The notes below the pieces were generated by a model, which was given only the letters and a program-made list of their open reading frames with translations, did no database searches and had not been told where the DNA came from. A stretch of 64,000 nucleotides of DNA from Marinobacter similis (GTDB taxonomy: Bacteria > Pseudomonadota > Gammaproteobacteria > Pseudomonadales > Oleiphilaceae), in the NCBI RefSeq assembly GCF_000830985.1, contig NZ_CP007151.1, positions 2,852,001 to 2,916,000 of the forward strand, given 5' to 3'. The translations under genes were made by a program, and so were the position numbers. Positions 30,314 to 41,001 of the stretch are shown piece by piece; the stretch's first letter is position 1, and every line of letters begins with the position of its first letter.

Positions 30314-32619
30314 ATGCTGAGCATACTGCGAAGTCTTGTACAAGAGGTAAACAGCGCCCGCGATCTGCAGGAGGCGCTGGATGTGATTGTCTCGCGGGTG
30401 CAAAAGGCCATGGGAACAGAGGTCTGTTCCGTTTATCTGCTGGATCCCGCTACCAACCGCTACATTCTGATGGCCACCGAAGGCCTCTATCGCAAGGCTG
30501 TCGGTAAGGTCAGCCTTGGTTATTCCGAAGGTCTGGTCGGGCTTGTTGGCTCCCGTGAGGAGCCAATCAACCTGGAAGACGCACCGTCGCATCCCCGCTA
30601 CCGCTATTTCCCTGAGACCGGCGAAGAACGATTCCGGTCATTTCTGGGTGTTCCCATCATTCACCATCGCCGGGTGCTGGGCGTCCTGGTCGTTCAGCAG
30701 CGTGAGAGTTCCCGCTGCTTTGACGAAGGCGAAGAAGCCTTCCTGGTCACCGTATCAGCGCAACTGGCCGGGGTTATCGCCCACAGCGAGGCCACCGGGG
30801 CCATCAGTGGCCTGTCGCTGACCGGCGAAGAGGCCCGGGATGTCAGTTTCAACGGTGTGCCGGGCGCCCCCGGCGTTGCCATCGGCGCAGGTGTGGTGGT
30901 CTATCCGTCCGCCGATCTGGATGTGGTGCCAGAGAAACCAACCGACGATATCGATCAGGAGCTTGAGCTGTTCCGTGCTGCTGTGAAGGCGGTACGGGAG
31001 GACATCGAGCGGGTCGCTAATCGGCTGGCGTCGCAATTGCGGCCGGAAGAGCAGGCGCTGTTTGATGTCTATCTCCGAATGCTCGGTGATGAGGCCCTGC
31101 CGGGCGAGGTTGCCAACAATATCCGCGCTGGGGTTTGGGCCCAGGGTGCCCTGAAACAGGTGGTTCAGCAGTACGTTCGTCATTTTGAAATGATGGACGA
31201 TCACTATCTGCAGGAGCGAGCCGTTGACGTTCGCGATCTGGGCCGCCGGCTGCTCTCGCATCTGCAGGAGGGCGAGCAGTTGCATCTTGAGTATCCGGAG
31301 CGGACTGTGCTCGTCAGCGAGGAGCTGACGCCGGCTATGCTCGGGGAAGTGCCCAAGGGTCAGCTGGTGGGGTTGGTGTCTGTTAAGGGCTCCAGTAACT
31401 CACACGTTGCAATCCTGGCCCGCGCCATGGGCGTACCCACCGTTATGGGGCTGGTGGATATCCCGGTCAATCAGCTGGACGGCAAGGAGCTGATTGTCGA
31501 CGGCTTCGAGGGCCAGATCTTCGCCTCGCCGTCGGACGACTTGCGGGCCTTTTATCAGGCCATCTACGACGAAGAAGATGAGCTGATTCGCGGTCTTGAG
31601 GTCCTTCGGGACAAGCCGTGCGAGACCACTGACAATCATCGCGTGTCACTGCTGGTGAATACCGGCTGATGACCGATGTAGTCCGGTCACTGTCGCACGG
31701 CGCGGAAGGCATCGGTCTGTACCGCACCGAAGTGCCATTCATGATCAAGGACCGCTTTCCGTCCGAACAGGAACAGCGAGAGTACTATCGTGAACAGTTG
31801 GAGGCGTTTGCCCCGAACCCGGTCACCATGCGGACCCTGGACATCGGGGGCGACAAGTCGCTGACCTATTTCCCGATTCAGGAAGAAAACCCGTTCCTGG
31901 GTTGGCGCGGCATCCGCGTTACGCTCGATCATCCGGAGATTTTTCTGGTGCAGGTTCGGGCCATGCTCAAGGCCAGTGAGGGGCTGAACAACCTGCAGAT
32001 CATGCTGCCCATGATCAGCAATATTTCCGAGGTTGAGGAGTCGTTGCACCTGATTTACCGGGTGTACCACGAGGTCCGTGAAGAGGGCTACGACATCCAC
32101 ATGCCGAAAGTGGGCGTGATGGTGGAAATACCCGCTGCGGTCTACCAGATCCGTGAGCTGGCGGACCGGGTGGATTTCCTGTCCGTGGGCTCAAATGACT
32201 TGACCCAGTATTTGCTGGCGGTTGACCGGAACAATCCTCGGGTGGCCCAGCTCTATCATTCCTATCACCCGGCCGTGCTGCAGGCGCTGGTGCGGATTGC
32301 CCAGGACGCCCATGTTGTGGGCAAACCGGTAGGTATATGCGGCGAATTGGCCGGGGATCCGGGTGGTGCGCTACTGCTGATGGCCATGGGCTACGACTCC
32401 CTGTCCATGAACGCGGCCAGCCTGCCCAAGGTGAAGTCGGTGATTCGTAGCGTTAGCCGGGAGTGGGCAATGCAACTGCTAGAAGACGTCCTGTTGCTGG
32501 ATTCTCCTCACGTTATCAAGAGTTGCGTGGATCTGGCGTTGCGCAATGCCGGTTTCGGTCGGTACCTTCGTCCGGGAAAGTCGAACACTGTGGCCTTTGC
32601 TGAAAAGGCCCTTTCCTGA
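30314..32619 (+). CDS. ptsP: PtsP, phosphoenolpyruvate phosphotransferase EI-Ntr (one frame break)
   Basis: About 768 aa after repair. EI-Ntr passes phosphate from PEP to NPr and then EIIA-Ntr, a regulatory chain tied to nitrogen and potassium status. It has an N-terminal GAF domain (residues 1-155) that senses glutamine in E. coli, then the EI N-terminal part with the phospho-acceptor H364 in KGSSNSHVAILARAMG, and the PEP-binding barrel with GIGLYRTEVPFM, LDIGGDK and the CGELAGDPG motif. One C is lost near 31663 (GGCTGATG for GGCCTGATG), restoring LVNTGLMTDVVRSL. It follows rppH closely. Confidence 0.94.
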
Positions 32620-32737
32620 CCTGTTATCGCATTTTGAGCGATTATAGGGTGTGTACTCTAAAACCTGCTGTTAGGTTGGAGGGTATGCGAGCGTGCGGAA
32701 ACCATTTCCCGTCACGCCAACCGAAAAAGGAAACACG

Positions 32738-33978
32738 ATGACTGATCCAACCGATCTTCAATCTGCTCCCCGCATAGGCCTGGCGCTTGGTGGTGGCGGG
32801 CCGCTGGGCGGCATCTATGAAATCGGTGCGCTGCGAGCGCTGGACGAGGCCCTGGATGGTCTGGATTTTAATGATATCGACGTCTATGTCGGGGTGAACA
32901 GTGGCTCGTTCGTGGCCGCCAATCTGGCCAATCAGATGACCACGGCGCAATTGTGCCGGATTTTCGTTCGCAATGAAGCCGAGGTGCACCCATTCCATCC
33001 CGAGGTTTTCTATCGGCCGGCTTTCCGGGAGATTGGCCGGCGATTGCTGTCCGTTCCCGGCCTTATGTCCACCGCGGTTCAGCGTTTCGTTAACAACCCC
33101 TACGATCAGAGCTTGTTGGAGGCGCTGACCATTCTTGCTCAGGCCGCGCCGGCTGGTCTTTTCGACAACGAGGCTTGCACGAGTATCTCAAGCGCGCCTT
33201 CACCATGCTTGGCCGGACTAACGATTTCCGCCAACTCAAGCGCAGCCTCTATATCGTCGCAGCCGATGTCGAGAGTACTGAGGCGGTCTGTTTCGGTGCA
33301 CCGGGCTTTGATCATGTGCCTATTTCCAAGGCCATCCAGGCGAGCACGGCGTCACCGGGACTCTATGTGCCGGTGGATATTGATGGCCGTTACTACGTGG
33401 ATGGCACGTTGCGCAAAGGTCTGCACGCGTCGGTGGCGTTCGAGGACGGTGCCGATCTGGTGTTTGCTGTGAATCCTCAGGTGCCGATTGATGCCAGTGC
33501 TGCGGTTCGCGCTGGCACCATGAAGCCGGGCGAGCTGACACGCTCTGGAATGCCCCACATGTTGTCCCAGATGTTCCGGACCATGGTCTATTCCCGGATG
33601 CAGTCAGGTATCGCCCAGTACAATCGTGATTATCCGGATAAAGACATCCTGCTGTTCGAGCCGACCCGGGACGACGCCAAACTGTTTTTCTCCAACGTAT
33701 TCAGTTTCCAGTCGCGCCGCATGGTGTGTGAGCACGCCTACCAGATGACCCGACGTGACCTGCTTAACCGCGCGGATGAATTGGAGCCAAGGCTGGCCAA
33801 GTACGGTATCAAACTACGTCGGGATCGCCTGGAAGACGAGCAGCGCACGATCAGTACCAGTCTGTATGGTGAGATGCTGCCACTGTATGTGGCCAAGGGC
33901 AGGAAAAAACAGGCAGAGAAGGGCAAGCTGGCCTCTGGCTTGGAAAACGTCACTCAGCTGTTCAGTCGAGCTCAATAG
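32738..33978 (+). CDS. Patatin-like phospholipase with an altered nucleophile motif (one frame break)
   Basis: About 413 aa after repair; one base is lost near 33174 before LHEYLKRAFTML. The oxyanion-hole glycines (ALGGGGPLGGIYEIG, residues 16-30) are clear, and the second dyad residue would be the Asp of YVDGTLRKG. The nucleophile elbow reads YVGVNSGSFVA: the family rule G-x-S-x-G becomes G52-V-N54-S55-G56, so the Ser is one place later than usual. Patatins cut acyl chains from lipids; activity here is uncertain for that reason. There is no signal peptide. The ATG at 32738 has AAGGAAA just upstream. It follows ptsP by 118 bases and converges on hslU. Confidence 0.82.
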
Positions 33979-33994
33979 GGTAGGTCAAAGTGAA

Positions 33995-34022
33995 AGTGGG
34001 ACACGAATCGCCGTGCCCCACT
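33995..34022. terminator. Hairpin between convergent patatin gene and hslU
   Basis: AGTGGGACACG (33995-34005) pairs with CGTGCCCCACT (34012-34022) with one mismatch, around a 6-base loop. Its place between two gene ends suggests it halts or protects transcripts from both sides, though no T run follows. Confidence 0.5.
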
Positions 34023-34033
34023 GAACTGGGCAA

Positions 34034-35361
34034 TTACAGGATGTACCGGCTCAGGTCCTCGTCTTCAGACAGCTCGCCAAGTTTTTCATCCACATACTCT
34101 GCGGTCACTTCGAAGCCGTCGGTGACCTTGTCACCAGCGTCGTATGACAGACTTTCCAGCAACCGCTCAAGCACCGTGTGCAGTCTGCGCGCACCGATGT
34201 TTTCCGTGGTTTCGTTCACCTTGTAGGCCACTTCCGCAATGCGGGCAATGGCGTCATCGGCGAAGCTCAGCTGCACCCCTTCGGTTGCCATCAAGCTACG
34301 TACTGCTGCACCAGCGATGCGTCAGGCTCTGTGAGGATGCGTTTGAAATCCTCTGGCGTGAGCGCCTGAAGCTCTACCCGGATCGGCAGCCGGCCCTGAA
34401 GCTCAGGAATCAGGTCGGACGGCTTCGACAGATGGAAGGCGCCGGAAGCGATAAACAGGATGTGGTCGGTGCGGATCGAGCCGTACTTGGTGCTCACTGT
34501 ACTGCCTTCGATCAGGGGCAGCAGGTCTCGCTGGACACCCTCACGGGAGACGTCAGATGACGTGTTCTCCGAGCGCTTGGCTACCTTGTCGATTTCGTCG
34601 ACAAAAACAATGCCGTTCTGTTCGACCGCCTGAATGGCCTTCTGCTTGATCTCTTCTTCATTGACCAGTTTGGCCGCTTCCTCATCCTTCACCCGCTTCA
34701 GCGCATCGGCGACCTTCATCTTCCGGGTCTTGCGCTTGTCGGATGACAGGTTAGAGAACATGCTCTGCAGCTGGTTGGTCATTTCCTCCATGCCCGGAGG
34801 CGCCATGATCTCAACGCCGGCATTGCTGCTGCTCAGGTCGATTTCAATTTCCTTGTCGTCCAGCTCGCCTTCGCGCAGCTTCTTGCGAAACAGTTGACGG
34901 GTGGACGAGTCGTCCGGCCGCTGGCTGTCTTCTTTGAAATCCCGGGCGGGCGGAAGCAGGGCGTCGAGGATGCGGTCTTCGGCGGCATCCAGGGCGCGGT
35001 TGTCATGGCGCTTCATTTCCTGCTCACGCAGCATCTTGATCGCCATGTCGGCCAGGTCCCGAATAATGGACTCCACGTCCCGGCCGACGTAACCAACCTC
35101 GGTAAACTTGGTGGCTTCCACCTTCAGGAACGGCGCATCCGCCAGCTTCGCCAGCCGGCGGGCGATTTCGGTTTTACCGACACCGGTCGGACCGATCATC
35201 AGGATATTCTTCGGGGTGATTTCATCGCGCAGGCTGCTATCGAGCTGCATCCGACGCCAGCGGTTTCTCAGGGCGATCGCCACTGACCGCTTGGCTTCGT
35301 CCTGGCCCACGATGTGTTTATTCAGCTCGTGAACGATCTCACGGGGTGTCATTGCAGACAT
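34034..35361 (-). CDS. hslU: HslU, ATPase of the HslUV protease (one frame break)
   Basis: About 442 aa after repair, the normal length. This AAA+ unfoldase feeds proteins to HslV. Walker A is GPTGVGKTE, Walker [10 protein letters not shown], and [14 protein letters not shown] is the pore (GYVG) motif. Between them lies the I domain rich in charged residues. Near the 3' end the frame is lost at about 34292; one base restores [16 protein letters not shown]. The rest, with [17 protein letters not shown] (sensor 2) and the C-terminal LSRYIL that docks into HslV, is intact. hslV lies 12 bases upstream on the same strand. Confidence 0.95.
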
Positions 35362-35373
35362 GGTCGCTCCGGA

Positions 35374-35904
35374 TCAGTCGTTGGTGGACAGCACTTCGAG
35401 GGTGCGATTGTGATTCGTGTAAATACAGATGTCAGCGGCAATATCCAGGCCCTTTTCGACTACTTCGTGCGCCGACAGGTCAGTGTTCTCAAGCAGTGCC
35501 CGCGCTGACGCCTGGGCGAATGGGCCACCGGAACCAATGGCAATCAAACCTTGCTCTGGCTCGATTACATCGCCGTTACCGGTAATGATCAGTGATGCCG
35601 TCTTGTCCGCCACCGCAAGCAGGGCTTCCAGCTTGCGCAGGGCGCGGTCCGTTCGCCAATCTTTCGCCAGTTCCACGGCTGCCCGGGTCAGGTTGCCCTG
35701 GTGTTTTTCCAGTTGGGCTTCGAAGCGCTCAAACAGGGTAAAGGCATCGGCGGTACCACCCGCGAATCCGGCAACGACTTTACCGTTATAAAGCCGGCGA
35801 ACCTTACGAGCGTTGCCTTTCATCACGGTGTTGCCCAGGGAAACCTGGCCGTCGCCACCCATGGCGACTTCGTCATCGCGCCGAACCGAAAGTATCGTAG
35901 TCAT
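35374..35904 (-). CDS. hslV: HslV, peptidase subunit of the HslUV protease
   Basis: A complete 176 aa protein forming the double hexamer of the HslUV protease. After removal of Met1 the catalytic Thr is exposed ([13 protein letters not shown]). [23 protein letters not shown] and [18 protein letters not shown] match HslV from other gammaproteobacteria, and [26 protein letters not shown] follows. It precedes hslU in one operon. The stretch upstream of its ATG, towards the SPOR-domain gene, holds the inverted-repeat element at 36011-36108. Confidence 0.96.
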   Translation of the reverse strand: MTTILSVRRDDEVAMGGDGQVSLGNTVMKGNARKVRRLYNGKVVAGFAGGTADAFTLFERFEAQLEKHQGNLTRAAVELAKDWRTDRALRKLEALLAVADKTASLIITGNGDVIEPEQGLIAIGSGGPFAQASARALLENTDLSAHEVVEKGLDIAADICIYTNHNRTLEVLSTND

Positions 35905-36010
35905 TTGGGCTCCAATTGCCTGATTGAAATCGGTATTGAGCAGTTATGGAGGCTTGGGGAGAGAATTCAAGTGGGAGTAGGCGTTGTAGCGCCGAGGACA
36001 TGTTGCAGGT

Positions 36011-36108
36011 TTCGGGCAGCACTGCCCAAAACCGTGCGGAGCCATGGATGGCGGAGCCGAGCGTACAGGGACGTATTCACAGCGTGTTTTGGGCAGTGCT
36101 GCCCGGAA
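36011..36108 (+). repeat. Intergenic inverted-repeat element, copy A
   Basis: Perfect arms of 20 bases, CGGGCAGCACTGCCCAAAAC (36013-36032) and its complement (36086-36105), extend to about 23 with one G:U pair. Each arm also contains the palindrome GGGCAGCACTGCCC or its mirror. The 53-base core has hairpin 1, GCCA-TGGA-TGGC (36041-36052), and hairpin 2 around GTACAGGGACGT (36063-36074). The core aligns with copies B and C, most clearly at GCCA-n-GGATGGC and AGCG-n-ACA-n-GGA. It sits between the end of the SPOR gene and the start of hslV, both on the minus strand. Confidence 0.8.
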
Positions 36109-36118
36109 GCTGCGGAAA

Positions 36119-36762
36119 TCAGCCTTCTTTGGGAATTTTCCTGATCAGGGGCTGGATGTTGATAGAGACCAGCTTGTCGATCGCCGAGTTCATCTGGCTG
36201 CGTGAGCTAAACGGGCCTACGTTGACCCGATACCAGACTGAGCCGCTATCCAGATCAATACGCTGCACGCTGCTCGCAGGCCCTGAAAGGCAATCTGAGC
36301 GCGCTGGCGTTCGGCGTCGCCCTTTTGGCGGAAGGAGCCGGACTGCACCAGATAGTTGAAATCCTGCTTCGCCGGGCCGGGGGTGTATTCCTCCACCTTG
36401 GGGGGCACCACCTCCGATTCTGGCAGCATTTCATAGAAGCGAAAGCCGGGCTTCTTTTCCTTCTCTTTCGCCTTTGCGGTTTCGGCCTGGCGCTGGGTCT
36501 CGGTGGTTTCCGTTGCCGGCGCCTCTGCCGATGGTTGCGGCCCGCTTGTAGGCAGGGAATTGAGATACACGATAAAGCCGATGAACCCGCCTACCGCGGC
36601 CAGAGAGAAAATCCACTTAACCGAGAGTCCGCCGTGCTGTGAGCGTGCGGGTGCGGTCGACTTTGGCCGGCTGCTTCGTTTTGGCGTAGGCTTCGCCGAC
36701 TTTTTCCGCGGCGTTGCTGAAGCAGCAGTTGACCGGTTCTTTCGCGCGTAATCTCGGGCCAT
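36119..36762 (-). CDS. SPOR-domain membrane protein, FtsN-like (one frame break)
   Basis: About 214 aa after repair. It has a basic cytoplasmic N terminus (residues 1-45, many Lys/Arg), one membrane segment (WIFSLAAVGGFIGFIVYL, about 50-67), a Pro/Glu/Lys-rich linker and a C-terminal SPOR domain (FNYLVQSGSFRQKGDAERQRAQIAFQGL), which binds denuded peptidoglycan glycans at the septum. The break near 36268 is restored by one base, giving LRASVQRIDLDSGSVWYRVNVGPF, a second SPOR repeat strand pair, and ending IPKEG. The layout equals the FtsN-like protein found between argS and hslV in Pseudomonas. Its role in division is inferred from the family. Confidence 0.86.
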
Positions 36763-36771
36763 GGTGGTTGC

Positions 36772-38457
36772 TTACATTTCTTCCGGAGCGCTGACGCCCA
36801 GCAGGTCGAGCCCGTTGGCAATCACCTGGCGGACGGCGAGGTAGAGGCTGACGCGGGCATCGCGAACGGCGGTATCCTCAATCAGCACCTTGTGGGCGTT
36901 GTAGTAGGTGTGGAACTGGCCAGCTAGCTCCCGCAAGTAATGCGTCAGGTGGTGCGGTTCCCGTTGGGCTGCCGAATTCGCAATCAGTTCCGGGTATTTG
37001 GCCAGTTGGTTGGCCAGGTCCTTTTCCTCGTCGAGGGTCAGCAAGGACAGGTCGCCAACACACTCGTTGAGCCCCCTTTGAATGCCTTCTTCCGACAGTT
37101 TCCGCAGGACACTGCAGATTCGGGCGTGGGCATACTGAATGTAATACACCGGGTTTTCATTGGTCTGCGAGCGTGCCAGATCGATATCGAAGGTCAACTG
37201 GGAATCAACTCGTCGTGCCGCAAGGAAGAACCGGGTGGCATCCCGGCCCACTTCATCGATCAGGTCCCTCACCGTGACATAGCTGCCGGCACGTTTGGAG
37301 ATTTTCACTTCCTGGCCGGAGCGGGTCACCATCACCATCTGATGCAGAACATAATCTGGCCAGCCTTGCGGAATACCGGCGTCCAGCGCCTGCAATCCGG
37401 CGCGTACCCGGGTCACGGTAGAGTGGTGGTCTGCGCCCTGTTCATTGATGACCGTAGAGAATCCACGCTGCCACTTGTCGAGGTGGTAAGCCACATCCGG
37501 CAGAAAGTAGGTGTAGCCACCGTCCTTCTTGCGCATGACCCGATCTTTGTCATCGCCAAATTCGGTGGTCTTCAGCCACATGGCACCATCATGCTCATAG
37601 GTGTAGCCGTTTTCCCGCAGGCGGTTTACCGCGGACTCCACCTTGCCTTCCTCGTACAGCGAGGATTCCAGGAAATACACGTCAAAGTGTACGCCAAAGG
37701 CTTTCAGGTCGAGATCCTGCTCCCGGCGCAGATAGGCGACGGCGAATTCTCGAATCGCATCCTGGTCCTCAGGGTCGGCCTTGGCGGTGACTTCACGGTC
37801 GTCCGCGGTGACTGTTTCGCCGGCCAGATAGGCGTTGGCGACGTCGACGATGTAGGCGCCGCGATAGCCGTCGGCGGGCCAGCTGTCATCGTCAGGCGTC
37901 AGGCCTTTTACCCGGGACTGCACTGACAGCGCCAGATTGTTGATCTGGGCGCCGGCATCGTTGTAATAGAACTCGCGGGTTACCTGGTATCCATTGGCTT
38001 CGAGCAGGCGGCACAGGCAGTCGCCGATCGCCGCACCGCGACCGTGGCCTACGTGCAGTGGCCCAGTGGGGTTGGCAGAAACAAACTCCACTTGCACTTT
38101 CTCGCCCTGGCCCGTCTGGTTGCGGCCAAACTGCGTGGATTGCTCGAGGATGGTGTTCACCACCTCGAACGCACTGGCAGTGCTCATGAAGAAGTTGATA
38201 AAACCTGGGCCGGCAATCTCCACCTTTTGGACCGCATCACTTTCCGGCAGCTTTTCAATCAGTGCTTCAGCCAGCTTCCGGGGCGGACAGCCCGCCGCCT
38301 TTGAAGCGACCAGGGCAATGTTGCAGGCGTAATCCCCGTGCGACTTGTCCTTGGTGTTGCCTACTTGCGGCGTGAAGGCCTGGTCTGCAGGCAGAGTGCC
38401 CTCGGATTGCAGGGCGGCCAGCGCGGACTGGAGCAGATCGGAAACGGTCTCTTTCAT
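36772..38457 (-). CDS. argS: ArgS, arginyl-tRNA synthetase
   Basis: A complete class I synthetase of 561 aa. The N-terminal arginyl-tRNA-binding domain ([16 protein letters not shown]) is followed by the HIGH-type motif in [19 protein letters not shown]. In place of KMSKS it has [11 protein letters not shown], the relaxed form common for ArgS. The C-terminal anticodon-binding DALR domain runs from [14 protein letters not shown] to [12 protein letters not shown]. The SPOR gene starts 10 bases after its stop. Between argS and priA (108 bases) nothing clear is seen. No frame break was found in this long gene. Confidence 0.97.
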   Translation of the reverse strand: MKETVSDLLQSALAALQSEGTLPADQAFTPQVGNTKDKSHGDYACNIALVASKAAGCPPRKLAEALIEKLPESDAVQKVEIAGPGFINFFMSTASAFEVVNTILEQSTQFGRNQTGQGEKVQVEFVSANPTGPLHVGHGRGAAIGDCLCRLLEANGYQVTREFYYNDAGAQINNLALSVQSRVKGLTPDDDSWPADGYRGAYIVDVANAYLAGETVTADDREVTAKADPEDQDAIREFAVAYLRREQDLDLKAFGVHFDVYFLESSLYEEGKVESAVNRLRENGYTYEHDGAMWLKTTEFGDDKDRVMRKKDGGYTYFLPDVAYHLDKWQRGFSTVINEQGADHHSTVTRVRAGLQALDAGIPQGWPDYVLHQMVMVTRSGQEVKISKRAGSYVTVRDLIDEVGRDATRFFLAARRVDSQLTFDIDLARSQTNENPVYYIQYAHARICSVLRKLSEEGIQRGLNECVGDLSLLTLDEEKDLANQLAKYPELIANSAAQREPHHLTHYLRELAGQFHTYYNAHKVLIEDTAVRDARVSLYLAVRQVIANGLDLLGVSAPEEM

Positions 38458-38565
38458 GCTGTCGAATGACTCGGTTTACTGGAGAATTGGCGTTAGGGCA
38501 GAGAGCCCGCTGAAAATAGGAGCCGAGTATTATCGCGGAAACCGGCGTCTCAAGCAAAGAGCGCT

Positions 38566-40740
38566 CTAGCCGGTTTCCTGCGGATCAACATCAATCATCC
38601 ACTTCACATTGCCCTGGAGCTTGCGTTGGTCCAGTTGGTTGCAGATGTCTTTCAGCAGGGCGTTCAGTCGCTTTCTATTATCGGCGTTCAGAATGAGCTG
38701 AGAGCGGTGTCGGTCGGCGCGGCGGGCGATTAGTGCCGGAAGCGGGCCCCAGACGTCGATACCCGGTGCCTGGGCTAGTGGCTTAATAGAGTCCAGTAGT
38801 TGCAGGCCCTGTTCCATGGTGTCGGCTTCGGCCCGGAAAATGGCCATCGCCCGGAACGGAGGGAATTGGCCCGTTTCGCGCTCGGCGAGCAGTTGGTCGG
38901 CCATGTCCAGGTACCGGCCTTTGCAGAGGGTTTGTAGCAGGGGGTGATCACTGTGGCAGGTTTGTACTAATACCTTGCCCGGTACCTTGCCTCGTCCGGC
39001 CCTACCACTCACTTGCAGTAATGTCTGGAGCAGTTGTTCCGGTGCCCGGAAGTCGACGCTGAACAGGCCGCCGTCGGCGTTAACCACCACCACCAGAGTG
39101 ACGCCGGGAAAGTCATGGCCCTTGGCGAGCATCTGTGTGCCGACCAGAACACACGGTTTGCCGGTATTCACGGTGTCGAGGATCTTCTGGATGCTGCCCT
39201 TGCGTTGCGTGCTGTCCCGGTCGACTCGCACGATGGGGGTGTCTGGGAAGGTGGCCGAAAGAACGTCTTCGGTCCTCTCGGTACCCTGGCCGACGGGCTT
39301 GAAAGCATCGCTCTCACATTTGGGGCAGTGCTCAGTGGCGGCTGCCTGATAATCGCAGTGGTGGCAGCGCATGGCGCGATCGCGGCGGTGATAGGTCAGG
39401 CGGGTGTCACATCGGGGGCACTCGACCATGTGGCCGCAGTCAAAGCACATCATGACCGGCGCAAATCCTCGTCGATTCACGAAAACCAGTGCTTGCTGAC
39501 CGCTATCAATGGTTTGCCTGATGGCCTCAAGCGCAGGCTGGGACATACCTCCTTCCAGGGGGCGGCTACGAATATCCAGAAGGCTGATGGTCGGGGGCAG
39601 GGCGTTGCCTGCGCGCTCCTCCAGGCGAATCAGCTGGTACTTTTGCTGTTGGGCGTTGTGATAGGACTCCAGGGACGGGGTCGCTGAGCCGAGTATGACC
39701 GGGCAGGCGTTCAGGTGGGCCCGATACACCGCTATGTCTCTGGCGGAGTAGCGGAACCCTTCTCCCTGTTTATAGGAGCTGTCGTGTTCTTCATCGACAA
39801 TGATGGCTTTCAGCTTGGTAAAGGGCAGTAGTACTGCTGAGCGGGTGCCAATCAGGATGACGGGCTCGCCGTTGCGGATTTTCAGCCAGGTGGAGAGTCG
39901 TTCGCCGTCGTTCAGTGCCGAATGCCAGACCACAATGCGATCACCGAAATAGTGCCTGAAGCGGGCCACGGTCTGTGGGGTCAGATTAATTTCCGGCACC
40001 AGCACTAGAGCCTGTTGCTCTGCCTCGAGGTTGGTCTTTAAATAATGAAGGTAGAGCTCGGTTTTTCCGCTTCCGGTAATGCCATACAAGAGAGACGCGC
40101 CAAAGCCATCGCTAGGGCTTGCTAGCTGGCTGGCAGCCTCTTGCTGAGCGGGCGAAAGCTGTGGCGTTCGCCGATGGGCTTCCGGGGATGTGGTTGTTCG
40201 GTCCCCGGTGTCTTGACTAACCACCGCTATTAACTGCTTGTCCGCAAGTGCCTTGATCTGGGCGCGGGTGTAGCCCGCCTGGGTGATCTCTTTTTCCGGA
40301 ACCCCGTCAGGTTTCTCTGAGAGCCATGCCAGCAGCGCTTTCTGTTTGCGGGCATTGGAGGGTAGCGTGTCGGGTGAGCCGGTTGCGATCCACCTCACTA
40401 TTGGTTTTTCCTTGGCGGGTCGTCCTCGCCTCAGCGCTGTCGGCAGTGCCGTGAACAGACATTCGCCCAGTGGGTGTTGGTAATAGTCGCTGGCCCAGCT
40501 GAGCAGCCTGAACGTTTCAGGTGGCAGCGCCGGCCAGTCTTCCGCTGCCGCACTGACCGGTTTGATCGTGATGCCCTCAGGGGGTTGTACATTGGTGTCG
40601 ACAACCAGGCCGGTGGCCTGTTGCCGACCAAATGGGATCCGCACTCTCTGCCCTGGGGCCAGTGACAGCCCCTCCGGAATACGGTAATCAAAGAGCCGTC
40701 TCAGTGGTCGGTTCAGGGCGATTCGAACGATAGACGACAC
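38566..40740 (-). CDS. priA: PriA, primosomal replication restart helicase
   Basis: A complete 724 aa helicase that restarts stalled replication forks. The N-terminal 3'-end-binding domain begins VRIALNRPLRRLFDYRIPEGL. Walker A is GITGSGKTELY and the DEAH-type box is IIVDEEHDSSYKQ. The zinc-binding insert is seen as MMCFDCGHMVECPRCDTRLTYH and MRCHHCDYQ, then EHCPKCESD, giving eight Cys. Helicase motifs continue with ILDTVNTGKPCVLVGTQMLAKGHDFPGV and QVSGRAGRG. It diverges from rpmE, with 261 bases between; that space shows no ORF. Confidence 0.97.
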   Translation of the reverse strand: MSSIVRIALNRPLRRLFDYRIPEGLSLAPGQRVRIPFGRQQATGLVVDTNVQPPEGITIKPVSAAAEDWPALPPETFRLLSWASDYYQHPLGECLFTALPTALRRGRPAKEKPIVRWIATGSPDTLPSNARKQKALLAWLSEKPDGVPEKEITQAGYTRAQIKALADKQLIAVVSQDTGDRTTTSPEAHRRTPQLSPAQQEAASQLASPSDGFGASLLYGITGSGKTELYLHYLKTNLEAEQQALVLVPEINLTPQTVARFRHYFGDRIVVWHSALNDGERLSTWLKIRNGEPVILIGTRSAVLLPFTKLKAIIVDEEHDSSYKQGEGFRYSARDIAVYRAHLNACPVILGSATPSLESYHNAQQQKYQLIRLEERAGNALPPTISLLDIRSRPLEGGMSQPALEAIRQTIDSGQQALVFVNRRGFAPVMMCFDCGHMVECPRCDTRLTYHRRDRAMRCHHCDYQAAATEHCPKCESDAFKPVGQGTERTEDVLSATFPDTPIVRVDRDSTQRKGSIQKILDTVNTGKPCVLVGTQMLAKGHDFPGVTLVVVVNADGGLFSVDFRAPEQLLQTLLQVSGRAGRGKVPGKVLVQTCHSDHPLLQTLCKGRYLDMADQLLAERETGQFPPFRAMAIFRAEADTMEQGLQLLDSIKPLAQAPGIDVWGPLPALIARRADRHRSQLILNADNRKRLNALLKDICNQLDQRKLQGNVKWMIDVDPQETG

Positions 40741-41001
40741 AGATTGCTCCAGAGCAGGTCGGGGGTCACGGTATGTGCTTATCCTTAATTGTCCGGCTCA
40801 TCGTCCAGAACAGCGGATTCAGGAGGGTAGGGCATCCCTGCATGCTTGCCTGATGGCGGAATTACAAGTAAGATTCGCGGTCTGTTTTAGACAGGGCCTG
40901 ATTGTGCCCCGTCTTCTTAATTGATTCAAATATGCGGTGCCTGGCGCCCGGGCTCACAGAGTCCCGCGATCGGGTAGCGGCATAACCTAACGAGGTTCGC
41001 C

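Noticed and set aside
31640..31700. Programmed frameshifts in ptsP and aroB at GGCTGAT
   Set aside because: No slippery heptamer or downstream pseudoknot is evident, and homologues are continuous; a lost C in GGCCTGAT is simpler.
36940..37926. A 328-codon frame on the plus strand opposite argS
   Set aside because: argS is intact on the other strand with all motifs; the antisense product has no recognisable domain.
40741..41001. Possible small RNA or ORF between priA and rpmE
   Set aside because: Some short palindromes are present but no promoter-terminator pair or ribosome site supports a gene.
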